A stretch of 64,000 nt of DNA, taken from NCBI RefSeq assembly GCF_025949695.1, contig NZ_JAPDFL010000001.1, positions 2,359,501 to 2,423,500 on the forward strand, in the 5' to 3' direction. The stretch comes from Pararhodobacter zhoushanensis. Its GTDB lineage: Bacteria; Pseudomonadota; Alphaproteobacteria; Rhodobacterales; Rhodobacteraceae. Position 1 is the first letter of the stretch. Each line of letters opens with the position of its first letter. The translations under genes were made by a program, and so were the position numbers. The notes below the pieces were generated by a model. That model was not told where the DNA came from and searched no databases. It saw only the letters and a program-made list of their open reading frames with translations. Positions 10,810 to 19,346 of the stretch are shown one piece after another.

Positions 10810-11849
10810 GCCCCGTGGCCCACATAGCGACGGCGATAGCGCCCGCCCAGCGAGGTGAGGATCTCATAGCCGATGGTTCCGGCGACCTCGGCCAGCGCGT
10901 CAACGGTCTGGTGCGCGCCCAGAATGTCGAGTGCATCAGGCTCAACCGCCAGACCGGTCACGTCGCAGGTGATCAGGTCCATCGACACGCGCCCGACAAC
11001 CGGGCAGGGCGTGTCACCGGCCCACAGCGTCGCTTTGCCCGACAGCGAGCGCAGCAGCCCGTCGGCATAACCTGCCGCAACCGTGGCGATGCGCGACGGG
11101 CGCGTGGCAACCCAGGTGCCGGAATAGCCGACGGCCTCTCCGGGTTCGACATCGCGGACCTGAATGATCGGCAGCGACAGCGTGGCGACCGGGTACGCGT
11201 CGTCATACGGTGCGCCGCCATAAAGCCCGATGCCCGGACGCGTTATGTCGAAATGATAGTCGCGGCCCAGAAGGATGCCACCGGTCGCCGCCAGCGAGCG
11301 CGGCGCGTCGATGCCGCTGGTCATGCGGGTAAAGGTTTCAAGTTGCTCGGCGTTCATCACATGGAGCCGGTCGTCGGCGCAGGCAAGGTGCGACATGATC
11401 AGCTGCGGACCGGCCTGCAGGACCATGGGGCGCACGGCCGCCCATTCAGCGGGCTCCATCCCCAGACGATTCATACCGCTGTCAAGCTGAACGCCGAACG
11501 GGTGCCCGGCCAAGGCCTCGGCATGGCGCACCATCTGCTCGGCCGAGTTGATCAGCGGGATCAGGTTCAGGTTGCGCAGGCTCTGCGTGTCGCCCGCCAT
11601 ATGCCCGGAAAACACAAAGATCCGCGGACCTGTGCCCAGTGCCTTGCGCAGCGTCGCCCCTTCTTCGGCCAGCGCGACGAAGAAAGTGCGCGCACCCGCT
11701 TCGGCCAGACGCTGCGCCACCGGGCCGATGCCAAGGCCATAGGCATCGGCTTTCACCGTCGCCCCGGTTTCGGTTTCGGACAGGCGCGACAGCGCCTGCC
11801 AATTGGCGGCGATCGCGTCGAGATCGATGGTCAAACGTGCGGCTGTCAT
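10806..11849 (-). CDS. alr: Alanine racemase
   Basis: This PLP-dependent enzyme interconverts L- and D-alanine for peptidoglycan synthesis. It has 347 residues. The PLP lysine lies in the N-terminal motif [12 protein letters not shown] (about 31-42), and the barrel domain follows ([17 protein letters not shown]). The C-terminal beta domain contains the second catalytic tyrosine region (AVGYSGTW). It is the first gene of the alr-mlaE-mlaF unit on the minus strand. Confidence 0.95.
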   Translation of the reverse strand: MTAARLTIDLDAIAANWQALSRLSETETGATVKADAYGLGIGPVAQRLAEAGARTFFVALAEEGATLRKALGTGPRIFVFSGHMAGDTQSLRNLNLIPLINSAEQMVRHAEALAGHPFGVQLDSGMNRLGMEPAEWAAVRPMVLQAGPQLIMSHLACADDRLHVMNAEQLETFTRMTSGIDAPRSLAATGGILLGRDYHFDITRPGIGLYGGAPYDDAYPVATLSLPIIQVRDVEPGEAVGYSGTWVATRPSRIATVAAGYADGLLRSLSGKATLWAGDTPCPVVGRVSMDLITCDVTGLAVEPDALDILGAHQTVDALAEVAGTIGYEILTSLGGRYRRRYVGHGA

Positions 11850-12108
11850 GCCCGTTGGTTTCCCGTTCCGGCCCGCTCAAGTCAAGCGCGAAAGCAGGCC
11901 CGGCACAGTTCCGCCGAGCTTGTCTCAAACTCGCCCAAAAGTGACCCGATTTTTCATTGAACCTCTTGAGGTCAAGGCGCGACCCATAGATGTACACCGT
12001 GCGATTCGAACCCGGATCGTGCAGCACCCAAGGACAGGCAAATGTCGACCACCGCTCGTAAATCCGCCCCTCAACCGGCACCCAAGCAACCGCGCCCGAC
12101 GACGCGCT
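11850..12108. other. Intergenic region upstream of alr
   Basis: This 259-base spacer should hold the alr promoter on the minus strand. On the plus strand there is a weak promoter-like pair, TTGAGG at 11966 and TAGATG at 11987. It is followed by a Shine-Dalgarno-like AAGGACAGG ahead of a short ORF starting at 12042. A TTCGAAT sequence near 12004 resembles a tRNA T-loop, but its flanks do not pair. Confidence 0.4.
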
Positions 12109-12131
12109 TCACGGATTGGGCGATGATCTGA
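12042..12131 (+). CDS. Possible 29-residue small protein
   Basis: An ATG at 12042 is preceded by AAGGACAGG at good spacing and opens a 29-codon frame ending in TGA at 12131. The peptide is rich in Pro, Lys, Arg and Thr (MSTTARKSAPQPAPKQ and so on) and ends TDWAMI. It overlaps the 3' end of the convergent cytochrome gene by 23 bases. It may be a leader peptide, the remnant of a displaced gene next to alr, or chance. I do not recognise it. Confidence 0.2.
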   Translation: MSTTARKSAPQPAPKQPRPTTRFTDWAMI

Positions 12132-13023
12132 GCGTCACCAGATAAGCCCCGATCGCAGCGCGATCCTGGGCCGAAATCCGGCTGGTGTTCGCAATGACAC
12201 CAGCCATTTCACCTCCGGCCGTATCAAATTCGGGGGTGAAGCCTGTCTCAAGATAGGCGGTGATGTCGAAAGCGCCCCAGCCTTGGGGCGGCAGTGCAGG
12301 GATCCGGCCCTGGCCCACAGGATTGGGCGCTCCGGCCAGCCAGTTTGCGCGGTCCAGACCGCCCAACGCATCGCGCGGGGTGTGGCATTCGCCGCAATGG
12401 CCCAAAGCCTCGACCAGATAGTGACCGCGCGCTTCCACCGGATCGGTGGGAACGGGTCGCACGAAATCAGTATTGAAATTCAGCAGCTTCCACATGCCGA
12501 CCGCCCGGCGCATCGAAAATGGAAAGCTCACGTCATGCGCGCGTGACGGTGTCGGGTCGGCAGGCAGGGTCTGCCAGAACGCCCACAGATCAGCGACGTC
12601 GCCCGGCGTGGCGTGGGTATAGGTCGTGTAGGGGAAGGCGGGATAGTAGTGTGCACCGTCGGGCGAGACGCCTTGGGTGACGGCTGTGGCGAAGTCGGTC
12701 AGCGTCCATGCGCCGATGCCCTGTTGCGGGTCCATCGATATGTTGGGTGCATAGAACGTGCCAAAGGGCGTTGCGAAGTCGTGCCCGCCGCCAAGGGTCA
12801 GCCGCGCTTCGGTCGGGGCGTCAACACCGATACCCGGTGCCGTGTGGCAGCTGGCGCAGCCGCCTTGCCAGAAAACCGCCTCGCCGCGCGTGGCATCGGC
12901 GTCGTGGGACGTGAGCGCTGCCAAAGTTTCCTCTGGCAGCGCCGATGGCCGGGTCAGGACCCAAAAAACGCCCCCACCAACAGCGGCGAGGACAATGGCG
13001 CCTTGTACCAGCCGTTTCATCAT
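12109..13023 (-). CDS. Diheme cytochrome c
   Basis: This is a periplasmic electron carrier anchored or exported by an N-terminal hydrophobic segment (residues 5-24). It has 304 residues and two covalent heme motifs, CASCH (about residue 56) and CGECH (about residue 212). It therefore has two cytochrome c domains, similar to the c-type subunits of membrane alcohol/aldehyde dehydrogenases. No dehydrogenase is adjacent. It starts five bases after the cytochrome c' stop, so the two form a two-gene operon and probably share electron partners. Confidence 0.88.
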   Translation of the reverse strand: MMKRLVQGAIVLAAVGGGVFWVLTRPSALPEETLAALTSHDADATRGEAVFWQGGCASCHTAPGIGVDAPTEARLTLGGGHDFATPFGTFYAPNISMDPQQGIGAWTLTDFATAVTQGVSPDGAHYYPAFPYTTYTHATPGDVADLWAFWQTLPADPTPSRAHDVSFPFSMRRAVGMWKLLNFNTDFVRPVPTDPVEARGHYLVEALGHCGECHTPRDALGGLDRANWLAGAPNPVGQGRIPALPPQGWGAFDITAYLETGFTPEFDTAGGEMAGVIANTSRISAQDRAAIGAYLVTLRSSPNP

Positions 13024-13027
13024 CGGC

Positions 13028-13486
13028 TTATTGCGGCTGACGGAAGGACTGGTGGCAAGCGCCGCAGGCGCTGCCCAAGGGCCCCATCGCGCCCTGAAGC
13101 GAGGCCAGATCGGTGCCGGCGGCGTTCATCATGGTTTCGGTCGCGGTTTGCAGCGCCATGAAGTCTTCGCCAAAACCCGCCATGTCATCCCAGATCGCGG
13201 GCAGGGCGCGGGTGCCTTCGATGCTCATGCTGTCGGTGCCGGCAGGCCACATCCGGGCCGAACCCGAGCGTGCCAGATGGTACAGGCTGGTCGCCGCCGA
13301 GCTGGCCGCGTCGGCATCATAGGGCATGCGCGCCTGCGCCATCGCGCCCAGCACGCCGAGGTTATAGGCGTAAAGATCCATCAGCGCCTGACGGGCGTGG
13401 ACATTGGGGTCGACCTCTTGGGCCGAGGCAAGGCTGGGGAAAGCAACAGCGGCGGCAAGGGCCAGTGCGGCGAAACGGCTGGTCAT
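13028..13486 (-). CDS. Cytochrome c' (class II c-type cytochrome)
   Basis: This is a 152-residue periplasmic four-helix cytochrome. The start at 13486 gives a clean Sec signal peptide (MTSRFAALALAAAVAFPSLA, cleavage after ASA) and is preceded by CAGGGAG. The open frame extends upstream but lacks a signal peptide there. The single heme motif CGACHQSFR sits near the C-terminus, as in all class II cytochromes. Members bind NO or CO at a five-coordinate heme and can buffer nitrosative stress. That role is family knowledge, not something visible here. Confidence 0.9.
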   Translation of the reverse strand: MTSRFAALALAAAVAFPSLASAQEVDPNVHARQALMDLYAYNLGVLGAMAQARMPYDADAASSAATSLYHLARSGSARMWPAGTDSMSIEGTRALPAIWDDMAGFGEDFMALQTATETMMNAAGTDLASLQGAMGPLGSACGACHQSFRQPQ

Positions 13487-13640
13487 TGGAAATCTCCCTG
13501 GAGTGTAATCTGGGTAGTGTGGCATCGTGCAGGATACGCATGAATTGCGCAATGCTGCGGTCGCGAATGCGTGATCAATCCGCACTCCATGCACAGAGTC
13601 TGTGACCTGATGCACAATCGGACGGGCGGCCTCGCGGCGC

Positions 13641-14954
13641 TCAGGCGGGTTTCAACTGGTCCAGATCCCGCAGCAGATCACCCATCAGCGCGACGACCAT
13701 CGTCAGCGGGTGCATGTTCTCGGCGTGAATCCTGGCGGCCCCGGCCAGATACGGGGCGCGGAAAGCCGGATCTTGAGCGGCTGTGACAGCCTGCGCCATC
13801 TCGGCGGCGCTGGCCACTTCAAGCGCGCCGCCTTCGGCGTGCAGGCGCCCGTAAACATGCGCAAAATCGCCGATCTGCGGGCCGTGCAGCACCATCACCC
13901 CCAGCGCGATGGCTTCGAACGGGTTGTGACCGGTCAACACCAAGCCCTCAACCGGCATTGAACTGCCTGTGTAAGCGACCGGCGTCAAACGATACCAAAG
14001 GCCCATTTCGCCAATCGTATCAGCGATATAGACCAAGGTTTCCGCTGTGATCTGATCACCGCGTGACCGCCGGGCGATCGCTGTTGCCGGAAACAGAGCC
14101 CGCGCTGCGGCTTCGGTCTTGTCGGCTTCGGCCTTTTGGCGCGGAGCGATCAGCATCAACAGATCCGCCACCTGCGCGACGGCCAAGGCCTGCGCCTGCA
14201 TCAACTGTGGTTCTTCCGCCGATTTGGTCGACGCCGCCAGCCACACAGGCCGCGTGCCGATCGCAGCCCGCATCGCCGCGCGGTCCTCGGGCTTGTCGGG
14301 AAGCGGATCACTGGCGGCCTTGAGCACGCCCATCAGCTGCATTTTCTCTGCCGGTGCGCCCAGATCCTTGAACCGCTCCAGCGAAACCGCGTCCTGCACC
14401 AGAATCTGATCGAACATGTTCATCAGATAGCCATTCGTCGCGGCAGCCTTGCGCCGCCGGTTATAGCGCCGCTCGGTCACATGGGTGTTCAGCAACACCA
14501 TCGCCAAGCCGGCGCGCTTGGCGTGCATCAGCATCACCGGCCACATATCGGCCTCGGCCACGATCAGGGCGTCGGGGTGCCAATGCGCCATGAACCGCCG
14601 CACCGCGCCGGGGTAATCGGCTGGGGCATATTGGTGCACCACCCGCTCGGGCAGGCCACGCTGTGCCAGCGCCTGCGCCGAGGCCACGGTGTGGGTGGTC
14701 AGCAAAATGCTCAGATCAGGGTGCGCTTTGGTCAGCCGGTCCAGCAGCGTCACCAAGGATTGCGCCTCACCGACCGAGACGGCGTGGAACCACAACAGCC
14801 GTCCGGTGGGCCGGGGCAGGGTGACATACCCGCGCTTTTCGGTTACGCGCGCCGAATCCTCCCGCCCTTTGCGCTGGCGCAGCCAGAGCACAGTGCGCCA
14901 GAACGGGGCCGAGACGGCGGCAAAGCCAAGATACAGGCGCAAAAGCAACGGCAT
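13641..14954 (-). CDS. waaA: 3-deoxy-D-manno-octulosonic acid (Kdo) transferase
   Basis: This is a GT30 glycosyltransferase that adds Kdo to lipid A precursor at the inner membrane. It has 437 residues. An N-terminal hydrophobic segment (residues 1-20) is followed by the GT-N region GRLLWFHAVSVGEAQSL. In that motif the Glu of VSVGE is the expected catalytic base. The C-terminal GT-B half carries YTGSSMPVEGLVLTGHNPFE, which matches the sugar-nucleotide binding part of the family. It is transcribed away from the carnitine cluster. Confidence 0.93.
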   Translation of the reverse strand: MPLLLRLYLGFAAVSAPFWRTVLWLRQRKGREDSARVTEKRGYVTLPRPTGRLLWFHAVSVGEAQSLVTLLDRLTKAHPDLSILLTTHTVASAQALAQRGLPERVVHQYAPADYPGAVRRFMAHWHPDALIVAEADMWPVMLMHAKRAGLAMVLLNTHVTERRYNRRRKAAATNGYLMNMFDQILVQDAVSLERFKDLGAPAEKMQLMGVLKAASDPLPDKPEDRAAMRAAIGTRPVWLAASTKSAEEPQLMQAQALAVAQVADLLMLIAPRQKAEADKTEAAARALFPATAIARRSRGDQITAETLVYIADTIGEMGLWYRLTPVAYTGSSMPVEGLVLTGHNPFEAIALGVMVLHGPQIGDFAHVYGRLHAEGGALEVASAAEMAQAVTAAQDPAFRAPYLAGAARIHAENMHPLTMVVALMGDLLRDLDQLKPA

Positions 14955-15017
14955 GGTGCAAAGACCCTTTCGCCCGTTTGACTAGCGCCCGGGCGGCGGG
15001 GTGGCAAGGGTTGCGCC

Positions 15018-15812
15018 TTACCGCCCCCGCCAGACCGGATCGCGCTTTTCGGTAAAGGCGATCTGCCCTTCCTTGAGATCCTCGGACCCATAGAGCCGGT
15101 CGACTGTCGGAAACTTGCGCCCGGTGATCCGGTCCAGGGCCTCCTGAAAGCGCATCGCTTCGGCTTCGCGCACGACTTCCTTGATCGCGGCATAGACCAG
15201 CGGCGGGCCGCTTTCCAACAGCCGTGCCAGCTCCCACGCTTTGTCAAGCAGTTGATCCGGCGCGCAAATCTCGCGGATCAAGCCCCATTGTCTGGCCTCG
15301 TGCACGTCGAACCACCGCCCGGTGAGCAGCAGGTCCATGGCGACGTGATAGGGAATGCGCTTGGGCAGCTTGATCGAGGCGGCATCGGCCACCGTGCCCG
15401 AGCGGATCTCGGGCAGCGCGAAGCTGGCCGTTTCGGAGGCAAGGATCAGATCGCAGCTCAGCGCCAGTTCCAGCCCGCCGCCACAGCAGATCCCGTTCAC
15501 CGCAGCGATCACCGGCTTGTTCAGATCGGGGAGCTCCTGCAAACCGCCGAAGCCGCCCACGCCGTAATCCCCATCCACCGCGTCGCCTTCGGCCGCGGCT
15601 TTCAGATCCCAGCCGGGGCAAAAGAACTTGTCACCCTCGGCGCGTAGGATCGCGACACGGAGCGCGTCGTCGTCGCGAAAACCCGCGAAGACGTCACCCA
15701 TGATCCGGCTGGTCGCCAGATCAATCGCGTTGGCCTTGGGGCGGTCGAGTGTAACCTCCAGAATGCCCCCCTCGCGCCGGGTTTTGATCGGTCCCGTGGT
15801 CACGTCTTTCAT
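15018..15812 (-). CDS. CaiD-like crotonobetainyl-CoA hydratase (enoyl-CoA hydratase family)
   Basis: This crotonase-fold enzyme has 264 residues. The oxyanion loop AVNGICCGGGLELALSCD (about 104-121) and the segment ASFALPEIRSGTVAD match CaiD, including FALPE with the catalytic Glu. Most fatty-acid enoyl-CoA hydratases read differently here. The predicted reaction is hydration of crotonobetainyl-CoA to L-carnitinyl-CoA. It is the last gene of the five-gene minus-strand operon and overlaps the CoA ligase by four bases. Exact substrate is inferred from the neighbouring carnitine dehydrogenase and BKACE genes. Confidence 0.82.
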   Translation of the reverse strand: MKDVTTGPIKTRREGGILEVTLDRPKANAIDLATSRIMGDVFAGFRDDDALRVAILRAEGDKFFCPGWDLKAAAEGDAVDGDYGVGGFGGLQELPDLNKPVIAAVNGICCGGGLELALSCDLILASETASFALPEIRSGTVADAASIKLPKRIPYHVAMDLLLTGRWFDVHEARQWGLIREICAPDQLLDKAWELARLLESGPPLVYAAIKEVVREAEAMRFQEALDRITGRKFPTVDRLYGSEDLKEGQIAFTEKRDPVWRGR

Positions 15813-17797
15813 GCATCCCTCCAGATGACGGCATCGGCAGCGACAGCGCCGTTTGTTTTGACGATCAAGGGGTTGACCTCAATCTGGTGCAAGCCGGTAT
15901 CGGCCTGCATCATCGCCTGCATGCCCAGAACGGCCGTGATCACAGCCTCGGTATCCGCCCGGGGCCGTCCGCGCCAGCCATCGAGCAAAGGCCAGAGTTT
16001 CAGGCGCCGCAACGCGACACCGATGTCCGCGCCGGTAACCGGTGCGATCAGCGTCACCGTATCGGCGATCAACTCTGCCGTCACGCCGCCAAGCCCCAGC
16101 GTCAGCGTGGCACCATAAACCGGATCGCGGCGCAGGCCGATGAGCAACTCTGCCACACCGCCCTGAACCATCTCTTCCAACAAGTAACCCTTCGCACCCG
16201 GCATCTCGGCCTCGGTGCACGGGTTGGTCACGCCCAGACGTACCGCCCCGGCCTCGGTCTTATGTGCAAAGCCAAGGCCTTTCAGAGCGAAGGGCGCACG
16301 CAGGCCTGACGTGTCCAGCGCCGACAGCGTCGCCGCCGTCACCCCCTTGGGCACCGCCACGCCAGCCCCCGCGAGCGCGGCCTTCGCTGCCGCTTCATCC
16401 AGCATCCGCGCCTCACGTGTTGGCATCACCGGCCAGGGTCGCCACCCGGTATGTCCGGCCGGCACTTGCAGCGCCGCGAGTGCCTCGAGCGCTGTTTCCA
16501 GCCCCATCAACGGTACGATGCCCCGGTCAATCATCGCGATCGCGCGTGTTTCGTCAAAATTCTCGGGCAGCGAGGCGACCGGGAAAGCCGGTTTCCCCGT
16601 TACCGCCTGCGCCGCTTCGATCGCGGCGATTGCAGGCTCGAAGCTGGAGGGGTCGCAGCGGTCTGGGCGCGGGGGATCAATGAGGAAGAGGCCGGCGTCA
16701 TAACCATCGAGCATGGCGGTGAAAACCTCGGTGGTCTTGGGCCCGTCTCCCCAGATGAATGTATGGTAATCCAGAGGGTTGGCGAGCGTCACCAACGGGC
16801 CGAGCACCGCACCCATGCGGGCCTTTTGTCCCGCGCTTGGTGGCTCGAACGCGATCCCCGCTTTGGCACCCAGATCCGCGACCAGCCCGGCCTCGCCGCC
16901 CGAGCAGGACAAAGAGCACAGACGCGTGCCCATACCGGGGCCGTGCACGTGCAGGACCTTGAGCGCTTCGATCAGCGCCCCCAAGGTGGAAACTTCGGCA
17001 ACCCCGGTCTGGCGCAGATAGGCAGCGCTCGCGGCACCGCTTCCGGCAAGCGCTGCCGTGTGGCTGGTCGCGGCAGCGCGCGAGGCCTCGGTCTTGCCCG
17101 ACTTTACCGCAACGATGCCCTTGCCCGCCGCCCGCGCGGCCTCTGCCAGCGCCGCAAAGCCTGCAGCATCGTCGAAGCCCTCAACATAAAGCCCCAGCGC
17201 CGTGACCCGAGGGTCCGCCAGCACTGCCGCCGCCAGTTCGGCCAGCCCGACCTGCGCGGCATTCCCCAGGCAGGCGACATAGGCCACCGGCAATCCGCGC
17301 GCCTGCATGGTGAGGTTGATCACGATATTCGACGACTGGCTGATCAGCGCCACACCGCGCTCAACCCGCCGTCCGCCGTGCTGATCGGGCCACAGGAGCG
17401 CACCGTCGAGGTAGTTGATGACGCCGTAACAATTCGGCCCCAGGATCGGCATCGCACCCGCCGCTGCGACAAGCGCGGCTTGCAGCGCGGCATCGCCGGT
17501 CTCTTCCCAGCCGCTGGCAAAGCAGATCGCGCCGCCAGCCCCCATGGCCGACAGGTCTGCGACCACATCAAGCGTCGCGTGACGGTTCACGCCGACGAAA
17601 ACGGCATCCGGTGCCTGCGGCAACTCTGCCAGCGACCGCAAGCAGCGAACGCCCGCAATCGCGTCGCGTGTCGGGTGGACCGGCCAGACCGGCCCGTCGA
17701 ACCCCATCTTGGCGCATTGCGTGATGACATTCGCCGCCCATCCGGCGCCGAGCACGGCGATGGAGCGCGGTCTGAGCAGGCGCGACAGATCTCTCAT
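15809..17797 (-). CDS. ADP-forming acyl-CoA synthetase (acetate--CoA ligase family)
   Basis: This 662-residue fusion has the NDP-forming acyl-CoA synthetase layout. It starts with a CoA-binding Rossmann domain (MRDLSRLLRPRSIAVLGAG, residues 1-130). Succinyl-CoA-ligase-like domains follow, with the phospho-His motif SHTAALAGS. The C-terminal third is an ATP-grasp domain (FALKGLGFAHKTEAG, EEMVQGGVAELLIG, IEVNPLIVK). I chose the ATG at 17797 because the upstream extension is not protein-like. In this operon it is the only CoA-activating enzyme, so it probably activates gamma-butyrobetaine or carnitine. Known routes usually use an AMP-forming ligase such as CaiC. Substrate is inference. Confidence 0.85.
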   Translation of the reverse strand: MRDLSRLLRPRSIAVLGAGWAANVITQCAKMGFDGPVWPVHPTRDAIAGVRCLRSLAELPQAPDAVFVGVNRHATLDVVADLSAMGAGGAICFASGWEETGDAALQAALVAAAGAMPILGPNCYGVINYLDGALLWPDQHGGRRVERGVALISQSSNIVINLTMQARGLPVAYVACLGNAAQVGLAELAAAVLADPRVTALGLYVEGFDDAAGFAALAEAARAAGKGIVAVKSGKTEASRAAATSHTAALAGSGAASAAYLRQTGVAEVSTLGALIEALKVLHVHGPGMGTRLCSLSCSGGEAGLVADLGAKAGIAFEPPSAGQKARMGAVLGPLVTLANPLDYHTFIWGDGPKTTEVFTAMLDGYDAGLFLIDPPRPDRCDPSSFEPAIAAIEAAQAVTGKPAFPVASLPENFDETRAIAMIDRGIVPLMGLETALEALAALQVPAGHTGWRPWPVMPTREARMLDEAAAKAALAGAGVAVPKGVTAATLSALDTSGLRAPFALKGLGFAHKTEAGAVRLGVTNPCTEAEMPGAKGYLLEEMVQGGVAELLIGLRRDPVYGATLTLGLGGVTAELIADTVTLIAPVTGADIGVALRRLKLWPLLDGWRGRPRADTEAVITAVLGMQAMMQADTGLHQIEVNPLIVKTNGAVAADAVIWRDA

Positions 17798-17830
17798 CCC
17801 CGACACCCGCGCCAAGAGGCGTCCGGGCAG

Positions 17831-17905
17831 GGGGGCCGTCTGCCCCCTCTTGGCCGATGGCCAATTCACCCCCGAGGATATTTCGGGACAGATGATATCG
17901 CGGCT
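17831..17905 (+). repeat. Dispersed structured repeat, copy A
   Basis: Reading on the plus strand, a G-run/C-run hairpin (17831-17848) is followed by the perfect stem TTGGCC-gat-GGCCAA (17850-17864). The linker TTCAC and the conserved box CCCCGAGGATATTT then ACAGATGAT come next. It lies between the CoA ligase start and the acyl-CoA dehydrogenase stop, facing copy B, so the two boxes form an inverted pair. The function is unknown. Confidence 0.65.
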
Positions 17906-18014
17906 TTGTCGCCCGGTCCCCAGCCAAGGGAACCGGGAAACATCACCTGTCGCGGTCAACGGCATCCCTGCCTGTACCGCCCCGCTATCATGGGGACAAA
18001 AAGTAAACATTTCG

Positions 18015-18080
18015 CTCCATCATCTGTCTGAAAATATCCACGGGGGAATTCCAAAGGGGGGCGCGTGCGTCCCCCTTTGG
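18015..18080 (-). repeat. Dispersed structured repeat, copy B
   Basis: Read on the minus strand, the 10-bp stem CCAAAGGGGG/CCCCCTTTGG (18052-18080) comes first. It is followed by AATTC and the box CCCCGTGGATATTTTCAGAC, then AGATGATGGAGCG. It begins 36 bases after the acyl-CoA dehydrogenase stop in the same direction, so it could act as a terminator or mRNA 3' end inside the operon. The 30 bases around the box are nearly identical to copy E at 54790. Further GC hairpins fill 18081-18115. Confidence 0.65.
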
Positions 18081-18115
18081 CGAGGGGGTTCGGGGGGCGA
18101 GGAGCCCCCCGATCT

Positions 18116-19279
18116 TCAGCCGCCGACCGAGCGCAACAGTTCGCGTGAAATGATATGCCTCTGGATTTCGCTGGTGCCTTCCCAGATCCGCTCGACCCGC
18201 GCATCGCGCCAGATCCGCTCCAGCGGCAGCTCGTCCATCAGCCCCATACCACCGTGGATCTGGATCGCTTCGTCGGCGATCATCGTCAGCGCCTCGGTCG
18301 CCTTGAGCTTGGCCATCGCCATATCGGCATCGGTCACGCTGCCTTGATCAAATTTCCATCCGGCCTCGAGCGTCAGCAACTGTGCCGCCTTCAGTTCCAG
18401 CGCCATGTCGGCCAGCTTGAACGAGACCCCCTGGAACTTGCCAATCTGTTGGCCAAACTGTTTGCGCTCGGCGGCCCAGTTCAGCGCGTGACCCAGCGCG
18501 CGGTCGGCGCGGCCAAGACAGGTGGCAGCGACCTGCAGGCGGGTGGCGCCGAGCCATTGGTTGGCGACATCAAAGCCGCGATGCACCTCCCCCAGAACAT
18601 TCTCGGCAGGCACGCGGCACGCGTCGAACTCCAGCACTGCGTTGGAATAGCCGCGGTGCGAGACGTTGCGGTAGCCGTCGCGCACCGTGAATCCCGGCGT
18701 GCCCTTGTCGACGAAGAATGCCGTGATGCGCTTCTTGCGCCCGCGGGCGGTTTCTTCTTCTCCGGTCGCCATGAAGGCGATGGTGAAACCCGCAATATCG
18801 GCGTGGCTGATGAAATGCTTGGTGCCGTTGAGCACCCAATCCCCGCCGTCCTGCCGCGCCGAGGCGGTCATTCCACGCAGATCCGAACCCGCACCGGGTT
18901 CTGTCATTGCCAGACAATCCCAGGTCTCGCCCCGAATACAGGGCATCAGGTATTTTTCACGCTGCTCGGGCGTGCCGGCCAGCAGGATGTTGGACGGGCG
19001 CGCAACGCAGGTCCAATGCAGGGCATAGTTGGCGCGTCCAAGCTCGCGCTCGTAGAGTAACCAGCTGAGCGTATCGAGGCCGGCACCGCCGAACTCCTCA
19101 GGCATGTTCGCCGCGTAAAGCCCTGCGTCCATAGCCTTTTTCTGGATCTCGCGGATCAGCTCCATCGGCAGATGGCCGGTTCTTTCCACCAGTGCTTCAT
19201 GTGGATAAAGCTCGGTTTCGACAAAGGCGCGAGTCGTCTCGACAATCATCCGCAGTTCGTCTGACAGTCCGAAATCCAT
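18116..19279 (-). CDS. Acyl-CoA dehydrogenase, predicted gamma-butyrobetainyl-CoA dehydrogenase
   Basis: This FAD-dependent acyl-CoA dehydrogenase has 387 residues, close to CaiA length. The substrate/FAD region CLAMTEPGAGSDLRGMTA (about 127-144), the QIHGGMGLMDELPLER segment, and RIWEGTSEIQR with the catalytic Glu near the C-terminus are all present. The start at 19279 (MDFGLSDEL) sits directly on the TGA that ends the complete frame of the carnitine dehydrogenase, as TGATG. That supports both the start and the reading of that frameshifted neighbour. The predicted role is oxidation of gamma-butyrobetainyl-CoA to crotonobetainyl-CoA. Confidence 0.85.
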   Translation of the reverse strand: MDFGLSDELRMIVETTRAFVETELYPHEALVERTGHLPMELIREIQKKAMDAGLYAANMPEEFGGAGLDTLSWLLYERELGRANYALHWTCVARPSNILLAGTPEQREKYLMPCIRGETWDCLAMTEPGAGSDLRGMTASARQDGGDWVLNGTKHFISHADIAGFTIAFMATGEEETARGRKKRITAFFVDKGTPGFTVRDGYRNVSHRGYSNAVLEFDACRVPAENVLGEVHRGFDVANQWLGATRLQVAATCLGRADRALGHALNWAAERKQFGQQIGKFQGVSFKLADMALELKAAQLLTLEAGWKFDQGSVTDADMAMAKLKATEALTMIADEAIQIHGGMGLMDELPLERIWRDARVERIWEGTSEIQRHIISRELLRSVGG

Positions 19280-19346
19280 CAGCTTTTCCTTTGTCCGACA
19301 TGGCGGCCTGCGGTATCCGGGCGCGGCAGCGCGGCGTGGGCCTCGA

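Noticed and set aside
11995..12030. tRNA-like T-loop TTCGAAT on the minus strand upstream of alr
   Set aside because: The flanking five bases (CCGGG and CGCAC) do not pair, and no D-arm, anticodon arm or acceptor stem can be drawn around it.
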